Assembly: GCF_030694575.1 (NCBI RefSeq)
Contig: NZ_JAUYUS010000112.1
Coordinates: 22,918-86,917 of the forward strand
Reading direction: 5' to 3'
DNA from: Parvibaculum sp.
Lineage (GTDB): Bacteria; Pseudomonadota; Alphaproteobacteria; Parvibaculales; Parvibaculaceae
Length of the DNA stretch: 64,000 nucleotides
Shown: positions 45,260 to 54,312 of the stretch, piece by piece
Numbering within the stretch: position 1 is the stretch's first letter
Layout of the letters: the number at the start of each line of letters is the position of its first letter
Program-made: the position numbers and the translations under genes
Notes under the pieces: model-generated
Database searches by the model: none
Seen by the model: only the letters and a program-made list of their open reading frames with translations
Told to the model about the DNA's origin: nothing

Positions 45260-46414
45260 TCACCGCTTCACAAAAAGCGGTCCCGCCTCCGGCATCGCAT
45301 GTGCCGCGACTTTCCGCATCACCGTCGGCAGCGCCTCGCCCGCGACCTCCTCAAGCGGTACCCACATGCCTTCGCGCCCGGGGATTAGTTTTTTTCGCGT
45401 CGTCGCGGTGAAAACTTCCAGCTCGAGGTGAAAATGCGTGAACGTGTGTTCAACCAGACCGGGGACAAGTCGCCATTCCGCCGCCATCGGCGCGTGGTCG
45501 AGCACCTCTCCGGCGACGCCCCGGGGGGCCCGATTTTCGCCTTGTGACAGATCGATGACAGTTCGATGACAGTCACGCTCGTCCCAGGGCGTTCCCGGCA
45601 CTTCCAGCATGCCGCCGAGGAGCCCCTTGTCGGGCCGCCGGCGGAGCCAGACATGCCCGTCCAGCATCAGCCAGAAGCAGGCGCCGCGGCGCGTCGGCCT
45701 CGGTTTTTTCGGCGCCCGGGCGGGCAGCAGATCTTGCGTCCCCGCCGCCCGTGCGTCGCACAAGTCATTGATCGGACAGCGATTACAGGCGGGAGAGCGC
45801 GGTGTGCAGACGGTCGCGCCGAGGTCCATCATGGCCTGCGCGAAGTCGCCTGTCCGGGCCTCCGGCGTCAGTGTCCGGGCCTTCTCCCTGATCTCGGGTT
45901 TCGCCGCCGGCAGCGGCGTTTCGATCTCGAAGAGCCGCGCCACCACGCGTTCGACGTTTCCATCCACCACCGTCGCGGCTCTTCCGAAGGCAATCGCCGC
46001 GATCGCCGCCGCCGTATAGGGACCGATCCCCGGCAGCCTCTCAAGTCCTTCCACCGTATCGGGAAATTTCCCTCCGTGGACGGACGATACCGCCTTCGCG
46101 CAGGCATGAAGATTGCGCGCCCGGCTGTAATATCCGAGCCCCGCCCATGCCTTCATCACCTCTTCCTGCGGCGCGCCGGCCAGCGCCTCCACGTTGGGCC
46201 AGCGCTTCAAAAAGCCTTTAAAATAAGGCCCAACGGTCGCCACCGTCGTCTGCTGCAGCATGATTTCGGAGAGCCAGACCACATAAGGGTCCGCGCGTTC
46301 GCCCTTTTGCGCGCGCCAGGGCAGCACGCGGGCATGTTTGTCGTACCAGGCGAGCAGCGGCGCGGCGGCCGCTTTCCCGCTGATTTCCTTGGCTTTTTTC
46401 GCCTTCGTGCTCAT
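45260..46414 (-). CDS. mutY: A/G-specific adenine glycosylase
   Basis: A 384-aa base-excision repair enzyme that removes adenine opposite 8-oxoguanine. It shows VLPWR, SEIMLQQTTVATVGPYF with the catalytic Glu, the helix-hairpin-helix LPGIGPYTAAAIAAIAFG, catalytic Asp in TVVDGNVERVVAR, and the [4Fe-4S] motif CTPRSPACNRCPINDLC. The C-terminal NUDIX-like domain (from about residue 235) includes WLRRRPDKGLLGGMLEVPGT and EHTFTHFHLELEVF. ATG 46414 is chosen since the open frame upstream is antisense to two plus-strand genes. It is divergent from the DUF721 gene. Confidence 0.95.
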   Translation of the reverse strand: MSTKAKKAKEISGKAAAAPLLAWYDKHARVLPWRAQKGERADPYVVWLSEIMLQQTTVATVGPYFKGFLKRWPNVEALAGAPQEEVMKAWAGLGYYSRARNLHACAKAVSSVHGGKFPDTVEGLERLPGIGPYTAAAIAAIAFGRAATVVDGNVERVVARLFEIETPLPAAKPEIREKARTLTPEARTGDFAQAMMDLGATVCTPRSPACNRCPINDLCDARAAGTQDLLPARAPKKPRPTRRGACFWLMLDGHVWLRRRPDKGLLGGMLEVPGTPWDERDCHRTVIDLSQGENRAPRGVAGEVLDHAPMAAEWRLVPGLVEHTFTHFHLELEVFTATTRKKLIPGREGMWVPLEEVAGEALPTVMRKVAAHAMPEAGPLFVKR

Positions 46415-46504
46415 GTACCAGTCTTCGCTTGGAATGCCCTCGTCCGTCAATTCGCATGGATGACGATTTCGAGTCAGAATGCGCGCCAAGCTCGAAGGAT
46501 CGAC

Positions 46505-47035
46505 ATGAACGGGATTATCGGCAACCGCGTAGCCTCGCGCCGTTTCAGCCTGCCGCCGGTCGGCGCGCGGGTGATGCAGGTCGCGCGCGCCGCCTTCGTG
46601 AAGCGCGGCTTCCAGGAAGCGCATGTGCTGGCGCATTGGCCGGAGATCGTCGGCGCCGGTCTTGCCGAATTTTCCGCGCCGGAAAAGCTCGCATTTCCAA
46701 GGACTTCCGCCGACGACGAAAGCAAGGGCCGGCGCGGCGGCGCGGTCCTCACCATCCGCGTCGACGGTCCCGTCGCGGTCGAAATTCGTCACCTCGAGCC
46801 GCAGATTATCGAGCGCATCAACTCCTATTACGGCTACAGCGCCGTCGCGCGGCTGAAGCTCGTGCAGGGTCCGCTGCCGGTCAAGGCGCGGCCGCGCTAC
46901 CGCAAAATCCGGCCGCTCGCCGCGGATGAGCGCGCGGCGCTTGACCAAGACCTTGAAAAGATTGAAGAACCGGCGCTCAGAAAGTCGCTGGAAAAGCTCG
47001 GCGAGCGCGTAATCGGGGCGCAGCGGCGGCGTTGA
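46505..47035 (+). CDS. DUF721 (DciA-like) protein
   Basis: A 176-aa protein with the DUF721 fold: VMQVARAAFVKRGFQEAHVLAHWPEIVG near the start and a VLTIRVDGPVAVEIRHLEPQIIERINSYYG segment typical of the family, followed by VARLKLVQGPL. DciA-type members load the replicative helicase in many bacteria. ATG 46505 is used; a long open frame upstream is antisense to mutY. It is divergent from mutY and followed by the DsbA-like gene, a conserved order in alphaproteobacteria. Confidence 0.85.
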   Translation: MNGIIGNRVASRRFSLPPVGARVMQVARAAFVKRGFQEAHVLAHWPEIVGAGLAEFSAPEKLAFPRTSADDESKGRRGGAVLTIRVDGPVAVEIRHLEPQIIERINSYYGYSAVARLKLVQGPLPVKARPRYRKIRPLAADERAALDQDLEKIEEPALRKSLEKLGERVIGAQRRR

Positions 47036-47137
47036 GGCGCGAGTCCCGATTCTCGGTCCAAGGCAACTGAAAGGTTTGGTTGAGGGCCCCGGCCAGCACG
47101 GCCATAATGCCCCAACATCTGGTAGGAAGAAGCTGTC

Positions 47138-47869
47138 GTGAATCAAAATAGAGCAGTCATTATCGGCGTCGCCGCCGTTGTCGTCCTTGCGCTGGCCTAT
47201 GGCGCATACCTGTTTTTCGGCCCCTCCGGCGAGGCCGGCCCGGGCCGCATGGCGAACTCTGCCTTCGAGCAGGAATTGCTGGTGGCCGGGCCTCTCGGCG
47301 ACATGTCGCTCGGCGATCCGGATGCGCCCGTGACCGTGATCGACTACGCCTCGCTCACCTGTTCGCATTGCGCGGATTTCGAGATCAACACGCTGCCGCA
47401 GCTCAAGGAAAAATACATCGAGACGGGCAAGGTCCACTACATTCTGCGCGATTTCCCGTTCGATCCGATCGCGACGGCGGCCTTCATGCTGGCGCATTGC
47501 GCGGGGCCGGAGCGTTATTTCGGTTTCGTCGGCGTTCTCTTCCGCCAGCAGACGCAATGGGCCTTCACGCAGACGCCGATGGAAGACCTGAAGGCGCTGG
47601 CGCGGCAGGGCGGCATCTCGGAAGAACGCTTCGACGCCTGCATGAAAGACCAGAAGATTTTCGACCATGTGAAGGAAGTCGCGCTGCGCGGCGCCAAGAC
47701 CTTCGGCGTCCGCTCCACGCCCACATTCTTCATCAATGGCGAGAAGGTCGAAGGCGCGCTGCCGTGGCGCGATTTCGAACCGCTGATCGAAAAAGCCCTT
47801 GCGGGGCAACGTATTTCCGACACGCCCGCCTCGGGCACGTCGACACCCGCGGCGCCGGCGGAGGAGTAA
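47138..47869 (+). CDS. DsbA-family thiol oxidoreductase
   Basis: A 243-aa periplasmic thioredoxin-fold protein. A signal anchor spans residues about 7-27 (VIIGVAAVVVLALAYGAYLFF). The active site is LTCSHCADFEINTLPQLKEKY (Cys75 and Cys78), and the cis-Pro region is FGVRSTPTFFINGEKVEGAL. It likely oxidises or isomerises disulfides in exported proteins. GTG 47138 follows a GGAAGAAG ribosome site. It stands between DUF721 and smc. Confidence 0.92.
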   Translation: MNQNRAVIIGVAAVVVLALAYGAYLFFGPSGEAGPGRMANSAFEQELLVAGPLGDMSLGDPDAPVTVIDYASLTCSHCADFEINTLPQLKEKYIETGKVHYILRDFPFDPIATAAFMLAHCAGPERYFGFVGVLFRQQTQWAFTQTPMEDLKALARQGGISEERFDACMKDQKIFDHVKEVALRGAKTFGVRSTPTFFINGEKVEGALPWRDFEPLIEKALAGQRISDTPASGTSTPAAPAEE

Positions 47870-47940
47870 TCCCCGGCCCGCACCGCCTGCGGCAAGATGT
47901 TCCGTTACGCGAAGAAACCTCTTAAGGATCGAGACCCACA

Positions 47941-50900
47941 GTGAAGTTCAATCGCCTCCGGCTTTCAGGTTTCAAATCTTTCGTCGACCCGACCGATCTC
48001 ATCATCGAGCCGGGCCTGACCGGCGTCGTCGGGCCGAACGGCTGCGGCAAGTCGAACCTTCTCGAGGCCATGCGCTGGGTGATGGGCGAGAACTCGTTCA
48101 AGAACATGCGCGGCTCGGGCATGGAAGACGTGATCTTCGCAGGCACGGCCGGACGCCCCGCCCGCAACCATGCCGAAGTCGTTCTCTATATCGACAATGG
48201 CGACCGTTCCGCACCGTCCGCCTATAATGAAAGCGACACGATCGAGGTCTCGCGCAGGATCGAACGCGAGCAGGGTTCGACCTACCGCATCAACGGCCGC
48301 GAAGTGCGCGCGCGCGACGTGCAGCTTCTCTTTGCCGATGCGTCGACCGGCGCGCATTCCCCTGCCCTTGTACGGCAAGGCCAGATCGCCCAGCTCATCT
48401 CCTCCAAGCCGATCAACCGGCGCCGCATTCTCGAAGAAGCTGCGGGCATCACCGGCCTCTACACGCGCCGCCACGAGGCGGAGCTTCGCCTGAAGGCCGC
48501 GGAAACGAATCTCACCCGTCTCGACGATGTGGTGGCGCAGGTGGAATCGCAGCTAGCGAGCCTCAAGCGCCAGGCGCGCCAGGCCGTGCGTTATCGCAAT
48601 CTTTCCGGCCAGATCCGCGAAACGGAAGCCATCCTCCTTCATCTGCGCTGGACGCAAGCCGTCGAGACGCTGAAGCAGTCCGAAGAACGGCTCGCGGCGA
48701 CGGATGTTCGCGTTGCCGAGCTCACGCGCGAGGCCGCCGCCGCCGTCACGATGGAAGCCGAAGTCGCGGACCGCCTGCCGCCGCTGCGCGAAAAGGAAGC
48801 CGAGGCCGCCGCCCGCCTCCACCGCCTCACCGTGGAGCGCGACAATCTCGACGCGGAAGAAGCCCGCGCCCGCGATCAGGCCGGCCGCCTCACGGCGCGC
48901 CTGGGCCAGATCGGGCAGGATCTCGGCCGCGAACGTCACCTGATCGAGGATACGCAAGGCGCGATGGCGCGGCTCGAAATGGAAGCGCAGGAGCTTCGCG
49001 GCGCCGAGCAAGGCCAGGCGGAAGCGCAGACCGCCGCCGAGGCGCGCGTCGGCGAAACGCAACAGACGCTCGAAGCGAGCGAACGCGAACTCGACCAGCT
49101 CAATCAGGAAATCGCCCGTCTCAGCGCCGAGCGCACGAGCCTTGTCCGCACCGTCGAAGCCGGGCGCCAGCGCATCGAAAAGCTGGAGCGGCAACTCGCC
49201 GAAATCGCGCGCGAACGCGAAACGCTGTCCGACGCGGAAGAGAAGAAGGCGCAGATCGCGCTGCAGTCCGTCGAGCTTGAAGAAGCTGCGGGCAAGGTGG
49301 CCGATGCCGAGCGTTCCGCGCTCGATGCCGAGGAAGCACGCCGCGCCGCCCAGGAAGCCGAAAAAGCGGCGCGCGAGCCGATGCAGATCGCGGATCGCGC
49401 CGCAGGCGACTTGGCGGCGGAAGCCAAGACGCTCGCCGATCTCCTCGCCGTCGGCGAAAGCGATCTCTGGCCGCCGGTCATCGATGCCGTATCGGTCGAG
49501 CACGGCTACGAGACGGCTCTCGGCGCCGCCCTCGGCGACGATCTCGCGGTGCCGGAAGACGCGGCCGCGCCGATCCACTGGGGTTCGCTTCCTGCATTCG
49601 ACACCCCGCCCGCCCTGCACGAGGGCGCGACGCCGCTTTCCTATTTCGTGAAGGGCCCGAACGCGCTTGCTCGCCGCCTGTCGCAGATCGGCATCGTCGT
49701 TTCGGTCGAGGAAGGCAACCGGCTTCAGCCGCTGCTGACGCCAGGCCAGCGCCTCGTCACGCGCGAGGGTGCGCTCTGGCGCTGGGACGGCTACACGGCC
49801 GCCGCCGATGCGCCGACGGCCTCCGCCCGCCGTCTCGAACAGCGCAACCGGCTTGCCGATCTCGAAGGCGAGCTTGCCGCCGCGCGGACGAAAGCCGCCG
49901 AAGCCCGCGCTGCGTTCGATGCCGCCCATGTCGCCGCCGAACAGGCGATGCAGGAAGAACAGTCGCGCCGCGCCGCGCTCCGCGAAGCGCAAGGCGAGCA
50001 TAACCGCGTTCGCGACATGCTGCAGGCGGCCGAGCGCGCGGCATCGGCGCAGTTGTCGCGGCTTGCGGCACTGGCTGAATCCCATGAACGGCTTTCCGGC
50101 GACAATGTCGAAGCGGCCCGCGCACTCGAAGAAGCGGAAATCGCGCTGCAGAACCTGAAGCCCGACGAGGAGCCCCGCGCCCGCGCGAGCGAGCTTCGCG
50201 ACCGGGTCGCCGCTCTCCGCCTCGAACTTTCGGAAGCCCGCGCGACGCATGAAGGGCTCCGCCGCGAAGCGGAAGCCCGTGCCCGCCGGCTCGTCGCGAT
50301 CGGCGAGGAAAGCAATGCATGGCAACTCCGCGCGGCGAATGCCGAACGCCAGATTGGAACGCTGGAGACACGCAAAGCCGAAGCGGAAGCCGAACTCAAG
50401 GCGCTTGAAGGCGTCCCAGCCCAGATCGAAGAGAAACGCCATGTCCTGCTGGGGATGATCGCGGAAGCGGAAACGGGGCGCGGCCAGGCTGCGGACGAAC
50501 TCGCCGAAGCCGAGAAACTTCTTTCCGAGACGGCGAAGCATGCCAAGGAAGTCCAGCAGCATCTGGGCGAAACACGCGAAGAACGTGCCCGCATCGACGG
50601 TCTGGTCGATGGCGGCCGCGAGCGGCGCGCGGAAGCGGAAGCACGCATTCGCGAAGTGCTCGAATGCGAACCGGCCGAGGCGCTGGCGCAGGCCAATCTC
50701 GAGGAAGGCGCCGACATGCCGAACCTCGAACAGATCGATGCGAAGCTCGAACGGCTGAAGCGCGAACGCGAGAGCCTCGGCGGCGTCAACCTGCGTGCCG
50801 AGGAAGAAGCGCGCGAGCTTACCGAGCAGCTCGAGACCATGACCAGCGAGCGCGAAGATCTCGTCAGCGCCATTGCGAAGTTGCGTCAGGGCATCGGCAG

Positions 50901-51402
50901 CCTCAACCGCGAGGGCCGCGAGCGCATGCTCGAAGCCTTCGAGAAGGTGAACGCGAATTTCTCCCGTCTCTTCACGCATCTCTTCGGCGGCGGCGAGGCG
51001 CATCTGAAGCTCACCGAGTCCGACGATCCGCTGGAAGCCGGCCTCGAAATCTTCGCCCGCCCGCCGGGCAAGCGCCTTCAGGTGATGTCGCTGCTTTCGG
51101 GCGGCGAGCAGGCGCTGACGGCCATGTCGCTCATCTTCGCCGTCTTCCTCACGAACCCCTCGCCCATCTGTGTGCTGGACGAAGTGGACGCGCCGCTCGA
51201 CGACGCCAATGTCGAACGGTTCTGCGACCTGATGGACGAGATGACGCGCACGACCGACACGCGCTTCCTCATCATCACCCATCACGCCCTCACCATGGCC
51301 CGCATGAACCGCCTCTTCGGCGTCACCATGCAGGAGCGCGGCGTCTCGACCCTGGTTTCGGTCGATCTCGATGTCGCCGAGGGCCTCCGCGAAGCCTCGT
51401 GA
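47941..51402 (+). CDS. smc: Chromosome segregation protein SMC
   Basis: A 1153-aa condensin ATPase that organises and helps segregate chromosomes. Walker A is GPNGCGKSNLLEAMRWVMGE (residues 31-50), a Q-loop region RQGQIAQLI follows, two coiled coils (about 170-500 and 660-1000, rich in Ala/Glu/Arg) flank the hinge (about 510-650), and the C-terminal head has the signature LLSGGEQALTAMSLIFAVF and Walker B PICVLDEVDAPLDDANV. GTG start with AAGGATCGAG upstream. A strong terminator follows 22 bp after the stop. Confidence 0.97.
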   Translation: MKFNRLRLSGFKSFVDPTDLIIEPGLTGVVGPNGCGKSNLLEAMRWVMGENSFKNMRGSGMEDVIFAGTAGRPARNHAEVVLYIDNGDRSAPSAYNESDTIEVSRRIEREQGSTYRINGREVRARDVQLLFADASTGAHSPALVRQGQIAQLISSKPINRRRILEEAAGITGLYTRRHEAELRLKAAETNLTRLDDVVAQVESQLASLKRQARQAVRYRNLSGQIRETEAILLHLRWTQAVETLKQSEERLAATDVRVAELTREAAAAVTMEAEVADRLPPLREKEAEAAARLHRLTVERDNLDAEEARARDQAGRLTARLGQIGQDLGRERHLIEDTQGAMARLEMEAQELRGAEQGQAEAQTAAEARVGETQQTLEASERELDQLNQEIARLSAERTSLVRTVEAGRQRIEKLERQLAEIARERETLSDAEEKKAQIALQSVELEEAAGKVADAERSALDAEEARRAAQEAEKAAREPMQIADRAAGDLAAEAKTLADLLAVGESDLWPPVIDAVSVEHGYETALGAALGDDLAVPEDAAAPIHWGSLPAFDTPPALHEGATPLSYFVKGPNALARRLSQIGIVVSVEEGNRLQPLLTPGQRLVTREGALWRWDGYTAAADAPTASARRLEQRNRLADLEGELAAARTKAAEARAAFDAAHVAAEQAMQEEQSRRAALREAQGEHNRVRDMLQAAERAASAQLSRLAALAESHERLSGDNVEAARALEEAEIALQNLKPDEEPRARASELRDRVAALRLELSEARATHEGLRREAEARARRLVAIGEESNAWQLRAANAERQIGTLETRKAEAEAELKALEGVPAQIEEKRHVLLGMIAEAETGRGQAADELAEAEKLLSETAKHAKEVQQHLGETREERARIDGLVDGGRERRAEAEARIREVLECEPAEALAQANLEEGADMPNLEQIDAKLERLKRERESLGGVNLRAEEEARELTEQLETMTSEREDLVSAIAKLRQGIGSLNREGRERMLEAFEKVNANFSRLFTHLFGGGEAHLKLTESDDPLEAGLEIFARPPGKRLQVMSLLSGGEQALTAMSLIFAVFLTNPSPICVLDEVDAPLDDANVERFCDLMDEMTRTTDTRFLIITHHALTMARMNRLFGVTMQERGVSTLVSVDLDVAEGLREAS

Positions 51403-51423
51403 GCGGGTCCTGACGTAACGGAA

Positions 51424-51448
51424 AGGCCCCTCCTTGAGGGGCCTTTTT
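51424..51448 (+). terminator. Rho-independent terminator after smc
   Basis: GGCCCC-TCCTTGA-GGGGCC followed by TTTTT, just after the smc stop codon. Confidence 0.93.
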
Positions 51449-51558
51449 CATGTGCTGAAGAGACTCGCTTGCGGGCGGCGGCGAGGCCGAATGCCGCAGC
51501 CGCGAAAAGTTACAAAAAACCCTTTTAAATCAGCATGTTATATGGGGCGTAGCGGTCC

Positions 51559-51587
51559 TTGACAGGCTATAGGTCCGCAAGTAGGGT
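51559..51587 (+). promoter_or_regulatory. Promoter of the F0 ATP synthase operon
   Basis: A consensus -35 TTGACA (51559-51564) lies 17 bp from TAGGGT (51582-51587), about 70 bp before atpI. The preceding 100 bp are AT-rich for this genome. The rest of the 51449-51659 gap holds no gene. Confidence 0.6.
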
Positions 51588-51659
51588 GCGCGCGGCTTGA
51601 GGCAGGGCTCTGCGCTGGTTTTTCAACGCGGCGGGGCTTTTTTGCGGAGGTCGCGGAGT

Positions 51660-52025
51660 TTGGCGGACGATCGGGACGACAAATCTCCAGCGGACAAATC
51701 CGTGGAAAAGGGACGAAATTCCGATCTCACGGATTTCGGCGCCAGGCTGCGGAAAACGCAGCAGGCTCACCTGAAGCCCGCGCCGGGCAGAGGCCGGGGC
51801 ACGGCCATGGGCATCGCCTTTCGCCTGACCACCGAACTGGTGGCGGGCGTCTTCGTAGGCGGGGCGATTGGCTGGGTTCTCGACCAGTGGCTCGGGACGA
51901 CGCCATGGCTGATGCTGGTGTTCTTTTTCATCGGTGTGGCCGCGGGCATTCTGAACGTGTATCGGGCGGCGCAGCAGATTACCGCGGCAGCCGAGCGGGA
52001 CGCAGACGGCGATCATTCGGGCTGA
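51660..52025 (+). CDS. atpI: ATP synthase protein I
   Basis: A 121-aa accessory membrane protein that precedes F0 genes and aids c-ring assembly or Mg2+ supply. A hydrophilic Lys/Asp-rich N-terminus leads to two membrane segments: FRLTTELVAGVFVGGAIGWVLDQWLG and PWLMLVFFFIGVAAGILNVYRAAQQ. TTG 51660 is chosen because GGAGG lies about 10 nt upstream; longer starts would place unlikely sequence at the N-terminus. First gene of atpI-B-E-G-F. Confidence 0.85.
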   Translation: MADDRDDKSPADKSVEKGRNSDLTDFGARLRKTQQAHLKPAPGRGRGTAMGIAFRLTTELVAGVFVGGAIGWVLDQWLGTTPWLMLVFFFIGVAAGILNVYRAAQQITAAAERDADGDHSG

Positions 52026-52053
52026 GAGGCCCCATTCAACGAGGGCGGCGAGC

Positions 52054-52827
52054 GTGTCGGTAGAAAACGCGGAACATGGCGGCGGTGGTTTTGCTATCGA
52101 CCCCATGCATCAGTTCGAGATCAAGACTCTCTTCCCGATGCAATTCGGGAGCATCGATGCTTCCTTCACCAATTCCTCGCTCTTCATGGTCATCGCGGCG
52201 GCACTTCTGACGCTGCTGATGCTTGTCGGCATCAATCGCCGCGCCATGGTGCCGGGCCGGCTCCAGTCGATCGTGGAGCTTTCCTACGAATTCATCGCGA
52301 ACATGCTCCGGGACAATGTGGGCTCGGCGGGTCTGCGCTTCTTCCCGTTCGTGTTCACGCTTTTCATGTTCATCCTGGCGCTCAACCTTCTCGGCATGGT
52401 GCCCTACGCGTTCACGGTAACGAGCCACATCATCGTTACCTTCGCTCTCGCCTTCTTCATCTTCATCGGCGTCACGATCCTCGGCTTCGCGGTTCACGGC
52501 TTCGGCTTCTTCAAGTTCTTCGTGCCTCACGGCGTGCCGGCTTATCTGCTGCCGCTGGTGGTCCCCATCGAAGTCGTGTCCTATCTCACGCGCCCGATCA
52601 GCCTCTCCGTCCGACTGTTCGCCAACATGATGGCCGGTCACACCGTGCTCAAGGTGTTCGCGGGCTTCGTGATCGCGCTTGGCGCGTTCGGCTATCTGCC
52701 GGGCCTGCTGCCGCTCGCCTTCATGGTGGCGCTGACGGGCCTCGAAGTTCTGGTGGCGGCGCTTCAGGCCTATGTGTTCGCCATTCTGACCTGCATCTAT
52801 CTGAACGACGCCTTGCACATGCACTGA
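52054..52827 (+). CDS. atpB: ATP synthase F0 subunit a
   Basis: A 257-aa membrane subunit forming the proton half-channels against the c-ring. It begins MSVENAEHGGGGFAIDPMHQ and FEIKTLFPMQFG, has about six membrane spans, and carries the essential Arg in ISLSVRLFANMMAGHTVLKV. The C-terminal ALTGLEVLVAALQAYVFAILTCIYLNDALHMH is typical. GTG start at 52054; an internal ATG at 52105 is possible. 28 nt after atpI. Confidence 0.96.
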   Translation: MSVENAEHGGGGFAIDPMHQFEIKTLFPMQFGSIDASFTNSSLFMVIAAALLTLLMLVGINRRAMVPGRLQSIVELSYEFIANMLRDNVGSAGLRFFPFVFTLFMFILALNLLGMVPYAFTVTSHIIVTFALAFFIFIGVTILGFAVHGFGFFKFFVPHGVPAYLLPLVVPIEVVSYLTRPISLSVRLFANMMAGHTVLKVFAGFVIALGAFGYLPGLLPLAFMVALTGLEVLVAALQAYVFAILTCIYLNDALHMH

Positions 52828-52911
52828 GGCGTTCGCTAACCGGGGCCTGCCCCATCCGATCAACCGAAACGGGGGCGAACCCGCCCTTCACGACAATGGA
52901 GACTTAAGACC

Positions 52912-53139
52912 ATGGAAGCAGAAGCCGCAAAGCTCATCGGTGCGGGCATCGCCTGTATCGCTCTCGCGGGCGCCGGCGTCGGCATCGGCACGATTTTCGG
53001 CAACTACCTCGCCGGCGCACTGCGCAATCCGGCGGCGGCTCAGGGCCAGTTCGGCAACGCGCTGCTCGGCTTCGCGCTTGCCGAAGCGACGGGCCTGTTC
53101 GGCCTCGCCGTGGCGTTCCTGATCCTCTTCGCGTTCTGA
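52912..53139 (+). CDS. atpE: ATP synthase F0 subunit c
   Basis: A 75-aa hairpin proteolipid. Two membrane helices are joined by the polar loop RNPAAQGQ, and the proton-carrying acidic residue is the Glu in [16 protein letters not shown]. The glycine-rich first helix [21 protein letters not shown] is standard. A proton rather than sodium type is expected as no Na+ ligand set is seen. It lies between atpB and the b'/b genes. Confidence 0.97.
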   Translation: MEAEAAKLIGAGIACIALAGAGVGIGTIFGNYLAGALRNPAAAQGQFGNALLGFALAEATGLFGLAVAFLILFAF

Positions 53140-53225
53140 TCGGCTAGCGAACGCACTCAAGGGTTCTTGGGGATTCTGGCGTCGCGGCTTTCGCGGCGCC
53201 AGTTATCGCTTTCAGGAGAAGCGGC

Positions 53226-53705
53226 ATGCCGCAATTAGAATTCCATACCTTCGTTCCTCAGCTCGTCTGGCTGGTGATCGTGTTCGCCTATCTCTATGTG
53301 ATGATGTCGCGCGTGGCCCTGCCCCGCGTCGCCACCGTGCTGGAAGAGCGCCGCGACCGCATTGCCGACGATCTCGACCAGGCCGCCCAGTTCCAGCGGC
53401 AGACGGAAGAAGCGATCGAGGCCTATGAAAAGGCCCTGGCCGAAGCTCGCGCCAAGGCGCACGACATCGCGCAGGAGACGCGCGACCGTCTGCACGAGGA
53501 AACCGAGCGGCAGCGGCTGGCGATCGAAGCCCGCCTGGCCGAAAAGATCGCGGCTGCCGAAAAGCAGATCGCCGCGACCAAGGACGCCGCGCTTCAGAAC
53601 GTGCGTGCCGTCGCCGTCGACGTGGCGGATGCGATCATCGCCCAGCTTCTCGGCGATGCCGACAGGTCCGCTACCGAGCGCGCCGTCGACACCGAACTCA
53701 AATAA
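53226..53705 (+). CDS. atpG: ATP synthase F0 subunit b'
   Basis: A 159-aa peripheral stalk subunit. A single N-terminal membrane span (FVPQLVWLVIVFAYLYVMMSRVAL, residues about 8-30) is followed by a long charged helix (ERRDRIADDLDQAAQFQRQTEEAIEAY...), as in the b/b' stator. The sequence RVATVLEERRDRIADDLDQA matches the b' type seen in alphaproteobacteria and cyanobacteria. It is followed by atpF; both subunits form a heterodimeric stalk. Confidence 0.93.
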   Translation: MPQLEFHTFVPQLVWLVIVFAYLYVMMSRVALPRVATVLEERRDRIADDLDQAAQFQRQTEEAIEAYEKALAEARAKAHDIAQETRDRLHEETERQRLAIEARLAEKIAAAEKQIAATKDAALQNVRAVAVDVADAIIAQLLGDADRSATERAVDTELK

Positions 53706-53721
53706 GCGAAGGACGCTTCCC

Positions 53722-54207
53722 ATGTTCGCTACTCCCGAATTCTGGGTCCTGATCTCGTTCCTCGGCTTTGTCGGGCTCGTGGTCTACTACAAGGTCCCGG
53801 GCATGGTTGCCGCCCTGCTCGACAAGCGCGCAGCCGACATCGCGGCCGAACTCGACGAGGCCCGCCGTCTGCGCGAGGAAGCGCAGCAGTTGCTCGCGTC
53901 CTACCAGCGCAAGCAGCGCGAGGCGATGAAGGAAGCCGAGGACATCATCGCGCAGGCCAAGATCGAGGCCGAGCAGCTTGCGAAGGAAACCCGCGCCAAC
54001 ATGGAAGCGCAGGTCGACCGTCGCACGAAGCTCGCCGAGGACAAGATCGCCCAGGCCGAAACGCAGGCCCTCAACGACGTCCGGGCGACCGCCGCGGAAG
54101 TCGCGGTTGGCGCGGCCCGCCGGGTCATCGCCAGCAAGGTCGACGCGGGCAAGGATGCCGAATTCGTCGAGAAGTCGATCTCGGAACTCGCTTCCAAGCT
54201 TCACTGA
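53722..54207 (+). CDS. atpF: ATP synthase F0 subunit b
   Basis: A 161-aa stator subunit. One N-terminal membrane span (EFWVLISFLGFVGLVVYYKVP) leads into a long alpha-helical stalk (AADIAAELDEARRLREEAQQ, then MKEAEDIIAQAKIEAEQLAK). ATG 53722 is used; the frame is open upstream only as a shadow of atpG. It follows atpG by 16 nt. A strong terminator closes the operon, so the F1 genes lie elsewhere, as usual in alphaproteobacteria. Confidence 0.95.
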   Translation: MFATPEFWVLISFLGFVGLVVYYKVPGMVAALLDKRAADIAAELDEARRLREEAQQLLASYQRKQREAMKEAEDIIAQAKIEAEQLAKETRANMEAQVDRRTKLAEDKIAQAETQALNDVRATAAEVAVGAARRVIASKVDAGKDAEFVEKSISELASKLH

Positions 54208-54223
54208 TCCGCCGTCATTCGAG

Positions 54224-54260
54224 AAACCCCGCCCCGCGATATTCGCCGGGCGGGGTTTTT
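54224..54260 (+). terminator. Rho-independent terminator of the F0 operon
   Basis: AAACCCCGCCC and GGGCGGGGTTT form an 11-bp stem with a 13-nt loop, running into a T-tract. Confidence 0.95.
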
Positions 54261-54312
54261 GTTTGCTTTTTGCGACTCCGCTCCCGTTCAATATGGAAAA
54301 CGGGAGGCGCTC

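Noticed and set aside
45566..46504. N-terminal extension of the DUF721 frame
   Set aside because: It runs antisense through mutY; DUF721 homology starts after ATG 46505.
46415..47809. Long N-terminal extension of the mutY frame
   Set aside because: It is antisense to the DUF721 and DsbA-like genes and unlike MutY; the family sequence begins at ATG 46414.
48553..51285. 910-aa minus-strand frame opposite smc
   Set aside because: Complement of the smc coding sequence with biased composition and no recognisable motifs.
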